DNA of 64,000 bases, taken from contig NC_064035.1 of assembly GCF_932526225.1 (NCBI RefSeq), positions 16,044,469 to 16,108,468 on the forward strand, given 5' to 3'. This document shows, one piece after another, positions 48,861-59,415 of this stretch (positions are counted from its first letter, which is position 1; the number at the start of each line of letters is the position of its first letter). Both the position numbers and the translations under genes were made by a program. The stretch comes from Nematostella vectensis (lineage: Eukaryota > Cnidaria > Anthozoa > Actiniaria > Edwardsiidae). Under the pieces are notes generated by a model, which did no database searches, was not told the origin of the DNA, and saw nothing but the letters and a program-made list of their open reading frames with translations.

Positions 48861-50688
48861 TAGCAGGATGGTTGTCAAGTTACAGATAAAATTACTGTAG
48901 ATGGGGTGGACTAACAAGCAAGTTGCAGCCCTGAATGACTGAGCACCCCCTATAAGACCAAAACCTTTTAGAAAAGCTCTTGAATATTTCTGAATAATTT
49001 GCTTGTATGTGCTTTATGTGATGCAGTGCTTACATTCTCATACAGATAGCTCACTATTGAGTATCTAGATTTTCCCACAATTTCTCTCTTGAGCTCAAGG
49101 GGCTCATCAAGGATCATTTGGTGGTCCTTTCTTTATATGTACATTAGATTTTGTAGGATCACTATTATAACAACCTACTTTTGACATTTATTATGGTGTT
49201 GAAAATTGCTGTTTTTGATGAAAGAACAGTATATGGGGCCCAAGTGACAACTAATAGTACCGTAAATGCTCTGTCTTGGCTGCCTTTATACCTCCATGTT
49301 ATACCTCTGTGTTCTCTCTCTCAAGTATTGCCATGCTGATCATTTCCTTATAATTTTCAAAAATATGGGTAGGAGGGGGGGGGGGGAGAAGGGCACAAGT
49401 TCATGTCCCCCCCCTGCTATGACCAAGTTTATAAGTATAAGGCATGACCTGACTACTGTTATTGTTGGAAATGGAAAGCCAAGCAGGAGAATAGTTCCTC
49501 AGCTTATTCCATACTGGTTACAGCCTTGGTTGATGACTTTAATCTAGTAAATAGTGACCAGTAAAACACTTGTTTTTGTAATATTTGATGATATCCAAGA
49601 TAAAAAATAATAGATTTATTGTCATGTTATATTTTTTGTCTACCATTGTTGACATGTCCAAGAACTATTTTTATAAGTATTTTTTATGCACAAACTACCA
49701 GGGCTTCTGGAAATACGCGGGGAAAAAACTCAAAATTACGCGGGATTTTGCAATACCTTTTTCTTTAAAAATCAAAATTTTGCGGGATTCTTTACTGAAT
49801 TACGCGCTAAATTACATGGAATATCAACTTGAAAAGGTTGTTTATTTTGCGTGAAAATATCTTAGGCAAGTTTTCATTGGCTCCTAGCCACCAGCCAATT
49901 AAAAAAGGTATTTTATTATTAGTCCTAGGCCTAGGTGGTTTAGCAATAACGCCTAGTCATTTTATTTGTTTTCGAAATTCAGTGCGAAATATCGCACTCT
50001 TACGCACGAGAAATAGAGGTAAGAACCCTAAAAGAACACATTAGCTGTGCAATTAAATGTTTTGTCTTTCAAAATTTAGCCACCTTACGCGGGATTACGC
50101 GGAAATTTGTGGATTACGCGGAAAAAGCCAAATTACGCGCTTCCGCACAAGCGCGTAATTCCAGAAGCCCTGAACTACACACCAAGGCCCGAGCTTCGCC
50201 AAAATGAAAAACAGCAAATTGCAAAAAATCAAGCAAGTGCACAAAAATAAAAGTGTTCAAAAACGCTACATAGGTGACTGTTAAAATAGGGAAAATCAGT
50301 TTATTATTTCGAGGGTAGGACTGTAAGGCCTAAAAATAATAAGACCACACATGGGTCCACAGGGTCTAAACCAACATCACTTTGGCTAGCAGAATGTAGC
50401 AAGTAGCCAAAAAGCCTAAATTTGACATTTGTTATTATGTTTGTTTTTTTTCTCTTTATTTTTGGTACCCCCCTCCCCCTTAAGACCTTGGAAATCCGGC
50501 GACCCCCTCTTTTTTTTCTTGCGTGTCACCACCCCTCAATCTTTAGAGCGCCCCCTCGAAGCCCCCTCACGTGATATCATTCGACCAATGAATTTCGCAC
50601 GTCAAACAATAGGTAAATAAGGTTTGCCGTACTAGTCTTCTTTGGAGGAAAACATTGAGTTCTTCTCAATCCCAATGCTGCTAACACG
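48861..50688. other. Intergenic region between gamma-tubulin and SLC25A1
   Basis: Contains the probable gamma-tubulin 3' UTR, a poly-G tract near 49375-49388, a hAT-like element (49699-50172) and the presumed SLC25A1 promoter. No further gene is seen. Confidence 0.6.
49699..50172. mobile_element. hAT-like non-autonomous element
   Basis: 474 bp starting CAGGGCTTCTGGAAATACGC and ending in the near-perfect reverse complement (GCGTAATTCCAGAAGCCCTG). It is flanked by AACTAC direct repeats (49693-49698, 50173-50178). The interior is rich in TTACGCGG words. CAGGG termini suit the hAT superfamily, although that group usually makes 8-bp duplications. Confidence 0.78.
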
Positions 50689-53600
50689 ATGTCTTCTATA
50701 GAATCCACCAGTCGTGGCTCACTTGTAGCTTTACCAGATCCTGTTACTTTCCATCGAAGACGAATCTGTGCTTCGGTTGGTGGAGCTGGCGGAAAGAAAA
50801 GACATCCATTGAAGGCGATTTTAGCGGGTAAGGTCATTTGATGTAGTTTTCCTTCTATAAACGGGAATAAGTATATATCTCATGATGAGCCAAAGAAAAC
50901 AAAATAGCATGACGCATATATCCTAGTAGCTAGTTTACGACCAATGCTATTTATCTGCGATTACATTTGTTTGTGGCTAGGCTAAGAAAAAGTACATCCA
51001 GATCACATTCACAGAAGATAACTTAAAAAATTTGAGATAACAATTTATTCAGTTGTTCTAATCAGCAAAGCATCTAGCAATGATGCATCTAACTTATATA
51101 TTTCTGTGATGTTCTCCGGCATATGTATAGATTCAATACAGCCTTCTGACTGCCGTGTAGTAACATGTAGCAGATCACGTAGTCGTACGAAACTCGTACG
51201 TCAACTCATCAGTACAAAGGTCGGAAATTGTCCTCTACATTTGAACCAAACAATCCGAATAACTCATATGTTTTTAGCTCCTTTATACATGATCATTCAG
51301 GATGAAATTCATTAATTTGTGAGCTATTTCTCTTACGTGTAAAAGAATCAAGCAAGTCTCATTTTTCCGTCTTCAGGGACCAATCATTGAATTTTAAAAT
51401 CGCATTCTACGTGGCATCCTGGCCACTCAAGCATGATTTATTCAACTTAGCGGCAGTCATTGCACTCGTCCAGATTATATATCGAGCACAGCCTTTGTCC
51501 CAGAGATGGCTTACGTGTTTGTTGTTCAGAAGAATATACACGATTGTTTTATTCTTTTTCTCTGTTTCTCATGTGACGCTTTTGGAGGCGTGCTGGGGGT
51601 GTGACCTCAAGTACGTCAGCCATAGACATTTACCAAAGAAACATGTATTTATTGTTTTATTGTAACCCTGTAACCATTGATCTCAATGAAATATGCAAGT
51701 TTGTTCAATTGCAATTATATATAAACTCTATGGTATATTAGTATAAATCTACTCTTATACTGTCAAAAAACATACTGTCAAATCCTGTAATTTGATTGGC
51801 TCCCGTACTCACTATCTATTGAGCATTAAATAGCGAGTATCGAAAGAGACAGGGTTTTTCACAAAAACAACATAAATTTTTATTAAGATCGTCAGTTATT
51901 CGAAGGTGGTATGCGAGTGGATTTATACTAAACAATTAGACTACTTGCTCTCGTTTTCTGAGTCAATAGATAGCCAACGAGGCGCATAGCTGCAAGTTGA
52001 CTATTTGACTCGTAGAAAACAAGAGTGAAAAAAACTCGAACTTGTAGTCTAATTGTTAAGTATATGCATACTCTGATTGGCTAAGGCTATTGTTTATTGG
52101 TCACAAAAATAGAAACTGTTTAATTCTGGTAAAGGCGGCATTGTCACCAGTTTGCTTCTGGAGGGCTGACAGAAACCTCAACTGACAACAGGAGCTATTA
52201 GAATCTGTACTTAACAGGCCATCCGCTCTAAATTGTCAGTCAGTCAATCCTCAAAGAAACTTGTAATAGACAAACTGCTTTTACAATTTTGACATAATTT
52301 TAGCATTTGCTGTTAAAAATAATCAAATATCGTTACATAATCGACCAGTAAACTGGTATCAATGCTGCTTTAAAAAACATCCACTATCTGGATATTTTGA
52401 TTTGTTCATCAAAATAATTGGTTCAGCCAACTAATGGTGATACATGGGTAACATAAAAATGGTTGAATCCTGTTCTAGAAATGTTCATAGGCACCATAAA
52501 CAAATTTGTTAAAGCTTTCCAGACTTGTGTACATTTTATTACATGCTTATTTATTTGATACCCTTTAAGAACTTCTGGTTATTTTACCCAAGCTTACTAG
52601 AACTAGGAGGGTCTACTTATTCTCTGTCTATTGATCTGTTTTGTTACAATCTGTGTTTTCTGGCTTGTAAAAAGCCAAAATAGTTTTATTTACAGTATTA
52701 AAATAGAAATATGTAGTGCAAAACATTTAGAGCCCCTCAGGGGGATGGGGGGAGACTCCCATAAAGACAAGCAGGGGTGATTACAGCAAAATCAATTTTA
52801 ACCCTAAGGGATAACACTTTGGGTGTGGTCATTAGAAATTCCTACCCCATAAAATAGCACATTGAGCGTGGTCGAAAAATTTCTAACCCCTGTGACGACT
52901 TTTGGTCCAGTTGTTATTAAAAGGATGATCCATTAGTGTAAAACCCCCTAAAAATAGCAGAATCAGAAGAATCATTGAACAACCCCCTAAGGAATAGCAC
53001 TTAAATTTTTTACCCTAAAAATAGGATGATCACTCCTGTCTACTTTTATGGGGATTCTTCCCCCGGGATTTAAAAAAACCTAAAAAGTCCCTTAGCCATA
53101 ACATTGTTGCACTTTGAACAGTGAATACAAAAGTACCACTTGTCAAATGCTGACTCTAAAATACTTATGAGCTTCTGGGGAGATTTCACATTTTTTGTAG
53201 ATTCTATGGCTCACATAATTCTGTTACTTATAGGTGGCATTGCTGGTGGCCTGGAGATTTGTTGTGCGTTTCCAACAGATTAGTGACAGAGAAATCAGAC
53301 AAAAAATGATTCAATAGGGTATAGTTAATGGGATAGGTGGAAAGAAGCCCAGGTTAAACAATAAGCTCCATCGCTAATCTATTCTTTATCTTCAAAATTA
53401 ACTACAGTTAGTATTGGCGCCAGCAGAGGTGTGGCCGGGGGAGGGGGATAGTATACATCAATTGCAATTCCCTTGTAAATGCAAAATGAGCGTTGCACAG
53501 TTTGACCAATTCAGGCATATTTTCATAGAGATTCTATGGCTCACATAATTCTGTTACTTATAGGTGGCATTGCTGGTGGCCTGGAGATCTGTTGTACATT

Positions 53601-56600
53601 TCCAACTGAGTATGTTAAGACACAGCTTCAGCTTGATGAAAAGGCAGCAAAACCTATTTACCGTGGGCCTATTGACTGTGTGAAGAAGACAGTTAAAGGC
53701 CATGGTGTTCTAGGATTGTATAGAGGACTGAGCTCCCTGCTGTATGGTTCAGTTCCAAAGGCATCAGTTAGGTAAGCACTTGTACTGTAGACGTGGGATT
53801 CAGGGCTATATTACCATACCTGCCAACTCTCCCGGTTTTGCCAGGAGACTTCTGTTTTTTTTTATCAAATCTCCCGGTCTCCCGGTTTTACCTTAAATCT
53901 CCCGGTTTATGACCAAATTTTAATTAGCCGAGATGTTTTTGAAGTAAAAGTTGGATTTTAGCCACAAAGTTAGGCAATTCTTATAGTTTGTATTTAAGTT
54001 ATGACGTTTTCAGGTTTTTCGAGAATGAGCCTTTTTCCATGGGTTTTTCGTAGACCACAGGACTACTCCCGCAATACTGAAATGCTTGCAGATATGGACC
54101 AATCAAGTTTGACCATTTTCGCGCGAATTGTTGAGAATTTGGCTCTACTTGGAGCCGTTTTTGCGCGAGTTTTTAAGTTGGCGTTGTAAATCATGCCTGC
54201 TACAAACTTCTCATCAGAGAGAATTTTAAGGCACTCTGTGGTCAGGATACGATGGAATTTAAATGCTGGCCTCTCAAAAAGTAGTTGAAATTGATGTCCT
54301 AGACATCGAACCATTAGTCCAGTCAATATAGTGTTTTACCCAAAAGTAATTGCAACACAAGTAATTTCGAAAGTTCTCAAGAGTTCTCGTGGGGGAACAT
54401 CTTGAAAATTTCGATCAAAATTTTCACCATTTTATCAGGGCACAACCCTTCCCCTTCTTGGCTCCCAAAAACCTTTTATTCTTAATACAAACACCAAATC
54501 CTTGTTTTGCACTTCACAAATTTTAAAAAGCTTTACAATGTTTCAGTCAATGCCAGAAAACTCAAGATTTTTCCTATTCTTTTGTTGATAGGTTTGCTGT
54601 GTTTGAATATTTAAAAAATAAGATGGCTGACGAGAATGGAAAGCTAACACAATTCCAGACACTTGCATCAGGCCTAGGCGCTGGAGTGTCCGAGGCTGTT
54701 GTTGTAGTTTGTCCAATGGAAACCATCAAGGTCAAGTTCATTCACGACCAGACCCAGCCAAACCCTAAATACAAGGGTTTTTTTAGTGGAGTTAGAACAA
54801 TTCTTAAAACAGAAGGTAAATCCATTTTTCATCAAATGTAGTGACATGATAAAGATGTTTGTTGATAAGATGTATATAGCCTGAAAATCTGTGTAAGAGC
54901 TAGCAATATATATTGGATTTCAATATTGCTAAAAAAAAATTAAAAAATTAAAACAATTTTAATAATTTAATTTATACCAAAAATAATTATAGTAATTATA
55001 GTATTGCTGTGGTTAATGATGTTCATGGTATAATAGTGATTATAATGATGAGTCAATTATTTTAGGTTTCTTTGGTGTCTACAAAGGCTTAACAGCCACT
55101 GTAATCAAGCAGGGCTCCAACCAAATGATCAGATTCTTTGTCTATTCCAATCTGAAGTCCTGGTTACAAGGTGGAGATTCCTCCAAGGATATTGGTGCCG
55201 TTAAAACTTTCCTCATTGGTGGAGTGGCAGGAGCTGCAAGTGTTTTTGGCAACACTCCAGTTGACGTGGTCAAAACAAGAATGCAGGTGCTATAATTTGC
55301 ACTGAATGTATATGGTATCTTATGCAAAGTGTAGTACCATGTAATCTTTCACTGAAGGGAGACAAAAATCAGTCATAAGGAATTCTAGTTAATGGTAAAA
55401 TTTGAAAAGTTATTTTATTTAGCTTTTCATAGTTTGACATAGAACATAAACACAAAGTGCTGTATGGATATATTTATATTTTTTATATATATTTATATTT
55501 TTATATGTTCTTTGATCAGTTAATGGTATTCACATTCTCACAAATCACAGATTGCTATTTTTGTGGACTAACAAGAAAAAACGTTAGAGTTTTAGGGCCG
55601 GAGAGTAAGGGTGGTAGTGAGAAGCTCTGGCTTTGGGCTATAGGTTAAAAATGACTGAAGGTTATGATAAAATCCAAGAGTTAACAAATAACTTATGTTA
55701 TCAGAGATGAAATAAACTATTTTCTACTGCCACTACTGTATATTCATATTATTTTGAGAAACAAACTGTATTGGTGTACTAAGTGTTCTGTCCAATTTCT
55801 AGGGGTTAGAGGCTCACAAGTACAAAAACACACTTGACTGCACAATTAGGATAGCAAAGCATGAAGGCTTCAAAGCGTAAGTAAAGTACTCAAAGTCCTT
55901 ATAACCTTTCCCTTATAATAATCTAGCCAATAATGCTTTCAAATTCTAAATAGGGAATTGTATTTGATTGAAATTTGAATTTGCTATAGGCATTTATATC
56001 TTTAACTGAATATTAGTGCTCACTTTCTTGGCTTCCTATAGGGAATTGAATCTAATTGGCTTTTTGAGCCAATCAGCAGACATTTGCTGTTCAAAAAGCT
56101 ATCCTGCAGATCTCACATGCATGTGCGATAAGTGGCGCTACAAAAAAAATAGACAAATGTCGATTTTCTATAGAAGGATTTTTCTTAGGCAATAAAAATC
56201 GCTATAAAGCGGGAGATTTAGTGCTCCACTTCGGAGAGCGGGAGAAGAGGCCCAAAATCTTGAGACTCCCGCCTAATGCGGGAGAGTTTACAGGTATGCA
56301 CAATGAAATGAAAACCATGTAAAGCAGTTAATTTTATGCAAAAAAATATCATCTTATATCATCATATCTGTAGGTTTCAAAAGTAAGTCTACTTTGTGGT
56401 TATGTTCCCCCTTGGCCTTTCATTTCACAGCTTCTTTTTCCGAAGTTCAATCAAAATACCAAAATATTACAGTTTTTTTTTTCACTTCTTTATTCGTCCA
56501 CATCTCCGAGCCGAATATCATTTGATAGAAGAAAATAAAAAGGATTGACCAAATTTGTCAGTTATCTGAAAGGTTAAATCTATTGCATGACATTAAAAAT

Positions 56601-56987
56601 GCTCCTGATCATTTTGTATTGATTTCCCTGTCTTTATAAGATAGTACATCACAGAGCTGTAGCAGGCTTTAAAATATTAGGAGGGCACAAAACAGAAACA
56701 TAAAGAAAATATTGGGGGCCCAGCCATGACCCTACTGGTCATTTCCTAATAATATATTATATATTGTTTAAATATTGGGGACATTTACCCCCACTGCCAC
56801 CCCCCAGTCACGGCCCTGCATAAATCCAAATTTAATTTAGATTTGGAACATGTGTGTGTCTATTTTTTTCAGATTCTACAAAGGCACAGTTCCAAGACTT
56901 GGCCGGGTTTGCTTTGATGTAGCTTTCGTGTTCACTTTGTATGAGAATGTTATGAAGCTTCTTGACTATGTGTGGGTAACAGATTAG
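50689..56987 (+). CDS. SLC25A1: Mitochondrial citrate (tricarboxylate) carrier, 6 exons, 326 aa
   Basis: An inner-membrane exchanger moving citrate out of mitochondria against malate, which feeds cytosolic acetyl-CoA. Exons: 50689-50827, 53564-53771, 54592-54815, 55066-55286, 55803-55876, 56873-56987. Phases agree and give 326 residues (human 311). Exon 1 encodes a 46-residue N-terminus ending [11 protein letters not shown], the usual lead into transmembrane helix 1. The three carrier repeats each keep a PxD/ExxK/R signature: [24 protein letters not shown] and [11 protein letters not shown]. The motifs [15 protein letters not shown] and [11 protein letters not shown] are typical of this subfamily. 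The first ATG is used because the nearest upstream ATG is out of frame. Intron 1 contains a decoy acceptor and stop (see the remnant at 53199). Confidence 0.96.
51926..52062. mobile_element. 137-bp inverted-repeat element
   Basis: The ends TACTAAACAATTAGACTAC and GTAGTCTAATTGTTAAGTA are inverted with one mismatch. Flanking TA dinucleotides would suit a Tc1/mariner-type MITE. Confidence 0.55.
52132..52369. mobile_element. TTAA MITE family a, dispersed copy in inverted orientation
   Basis: Reverse orientation relative to 2410-2655 and clearly older, since many substitutions are visible. The termini GGCGGCATTGTCACCAG and its partner near 52350-52369 remain. TTAA is kept on the right only. It shows that the family is dispersed beyond the array. 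Confidence 0.7.
53199..53504 (+). pseudogene. Chimeric remnant of a tandem SLC25A1 copy
   Basis: The first part (53199-53278) matches the intron 1 end, acceptor and first 45 bases of exon 2 (53564 onward). The rest (53276-53504) matches the end of exon 6 and the 3' UTR (56979-57208). They join at AACAGATTAG, so splicing into it would give a stop after about 16 codons. This is what a deletion between two tandem SLC25A1 copies would leave. Confidence 0.9.
53812..53930. repeat. CTCCCGG-rich repeat end in SLC25A1 intron 2
   Basis: Contains TACCTGCCAACTCTCCCGG followed by repeated CTCCCGGTTT words. The reverse complement of its outer edge occurs at 56260-56300. Confidence 0.5.
56195..56300. repeat. 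GCGGGAGA-rich repeat end in SLC25A1 intron 5
   Basis: Ends GCGGGAGAGTTTACAGGTAT, inverted relative to 53812-53930. Whether the two are ends of one element or two separate insertions is unresolved. Confidence 0.45.
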
Positions 56988-57209
56988 TGACAGAGAAATC
57001 AGACAAAAAATGATTCAATAGGGTATAGTTAATGGGATAGGTGGAAAGAAGCCCAGGTTAAACAATAAGCTCCATCGCCAATCTATTCTTTATCTTCAAA
57101 ATTAACTACAGTTAGTATTGGCGCCAGCAGAGGTGTGGCCGGGGGAGGGGGATGGTATACATCAATTGCAATTCCCTTGTAAATGCAAAATGGGCGTTGC
57201 ACAGTTTGT

Positions 57210-58389
57210 TAGCTTAGATTACTTGCAATAAGTTAACTAGGACACTATTATTTTATAGGACATAATATCATTTCACTGTATGTAATAAAATGCTGTCAAA
57301 GTATTAAAAGTATTTCTTTTTTTTTTTAATAACCTTAAGGGATTTATGTATGTCTAGATACTTTCAATCATAGATATCAAAATGGCTTAATTTGCACCTA
57401 CTCTCAACTTGTGTTATAGCTTGGGGCCAAGTGACCAAAAACTGCTATTGCACTTGTTACTGGGATTAATTGAAAGATCTTATTAGATAACAACCTTGTA
57501 AATACTGTCTTTTTTCCCAGTGCAGAACAATATTTATGAAAATGAACTCTAACTTTTGTGGGATGCAAAAATAATGATTTTGACTAATGTTGCCTTGTAA
57601 TGTTTAGACCGAGCACAGAGTGACATGCCATCCACCTTGATACACCGACATCATATTAGAATTTAACACAAATTTCTATACGGTATTTTATTTTTAATTA
57701 TCATGAATTGATTATATCTACAAGAAATGAAGGAGGGGAATCATGGTTCAAGGGGAGAATTGTTATAGCTATAACTGACCTGCACCCACAGCTGTAGGAT
57801 TTATCGTCGGTTTCCCAGGGCCTTTTTATAGATGATGGAATTTAAGCTGGAATGTCAAGGTTTTGACAGCGTTTGATCTACATCTATTAGAATGGCAACA
57901 TCAAAGCGTGACACTAAGCAAGCATAACAGAAATAGTTAAAAAATAAATGAAGAAAAATATAACGAGATAACTAAATGTTTTCAGTTTTGGAAGGTAAAA
58001 TGTTACTGCATTCATCATATGCAAACGCGTACCCCGGGGGGGGGGGGGGGGTGCAGTCATATGAATCATATGGTTCTCACTAGGATGTAAAGCGCATGCG
58101 CAATTAAATCACACAGTTGCGTTTTCTTGCGCTTACGTTTTGGTGAGAATCGGAAAACTACGTTCGTTCCGCTTGCGCCAACCTTAAGAAATGGCCCACT
58201 TTTTGGCCGCCAAGGAGGCGTGCGCGCGCAGCCCCCTGTGTACGCGCCTGATATGAGATTGTCATAAGTTGGTAGGAGACTGTCCAATTGTCCTAGGCCA
58301 GAAGCTGAAGCTGGTGTCACATGAAGTCAGTACGGGACTTCATAGGATGCGAGGAGCGAGTTTTGATGACGGGTGGTTTTCAACTGAAT
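57210..58389. other. SLC25A1 downstream region, no gene seen
   Basis: AT-rich, with a long poly-G tract near 58035-58052. A short - strand frame at 58066-58320 has low-complexity basic content and no recognisable domain. Confidence 0.55.
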
Positions 58390-58830
58390 TCAGAGTCTGG
58401 CCAAGCATTGAGTAGGGATAGGCTATAGGATCCCTAGTTCTGCAAATTCGTAAGACGAAGCACTTTGAAGGGTGGAATGCCATATCTTAGCCTATTCTTC
58501 AAGACTATTTAAGTCCATAAGTCTAGCTGGAGATTGAGTCAAGCATTGACTACTGAATCAGGCCATAGACTAAGGTATCATCTCTACATTTGCAAATAGC
58601 GAGATATGTTATTTTCAATGTCATTGGTGTAATTGAGGAAACACATTATGGGACCCCAGACTTGACTAGAGCCCTACCACTGCAAGAACCTTCCATGTTG
58701 AATTGTTGCGTTCTCCCGACTAGCCAAGAATGAATCCATCTCCGAGTCTCACCCCGGACACCATATTAATCAAATTTCTGGGTGAGTCGTTGATGGGGCA
58801 CTTTATCAAAAGCCTTGCAAAAACCGGGGA
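58390..58830 (-). pseudogene. Decayed non-LTR retrotransposon reverse transcriptase fragment
   Basis: Read on the - strand from about 58826, the translation gives KAFDKVPHQRL, then WIHSWLVGRTQQ, then SGVP, and further on DTLVYG and MAFHPSKC. These are blocks of the LINE-type reverse transcriptase palm and thumb in the correct order. Several stops and frame changes interrupt them, so it is dead. The YADD-type catalytic motif is lost. Confidence 0.75.
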
Positions 58831-59228
58831 TTAGGACACCAGTTTGCATTTTGTAGTTTAAAAAAATAATAATATATTCAAAAGAAAGCGCTTTGGATAT
58901 TCCCATCAAAGATAGCTTGGTTTGGAATAGATGTTAGTTGAATTCAACGACAAACAGGAATATTTCGGACTGTCGGGCCGTTTTTTGAGGACCCCATCCG
59001 ACTGCCGGACCTCTCTGGTCACTGCGGTTCCTTTTCTCTAACAACTTATGCCTTTAAATTATGTAGTCTGCCGCACAGCCGTCCTTTTATCGGTCGCGCT
59101 TCCTTGATTTCAGGTAATGGAGAAATATTATCATCTTTCGCGATTATAGCAAGAGCAGTAAATGTTTTACGTGATCTTCATTATTAACCAGATAACGCGC
59201 GCAAGAGGCGAACTCTACGAGCTTCAAG

Positions 59229-59259
59229 TGACGTCATTCACCCATGTTGTCATAACAAC
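59229..59259 (+). promoter_or_regulatory. CRE and X-box-like motif upstream of the CATIP-like gene
   Basis: TGACGTCA (59229-59236) is followed ten bases later by GTTGTCATAACAAC (59246-59259). The latter fits the RFX X-box consensus RYYNYYWTRRNRAC at all positions. It lies about 157 bp before the start codon, the usual place in ciliary genes. Confidence 0.6.
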
Positions 59260-59415
59260 TCAGATGATTCTCCGCGCGGGAACTTGAGCGAGAGACATAA
59301 GCGATCGAGTTATGTTGATGTCGAAACAAACCCCAAACAGAAAGTTCGTCCCTAGACGTTGCTAAATAATCTTTATTCGTTCGCATAACTGAATAGGAGT
59401 AAACATTTAACACAA

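Larger units (their letters stand above)
50828..53198. other. SLC25A1 intron 1, no gene seen
   Basis: AT-rich intron with two inverted-repeat elements (51926-52062 and 52132-52369). Short frames such as 51387-51665 have no recognisable content. Confidence 0.6.
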
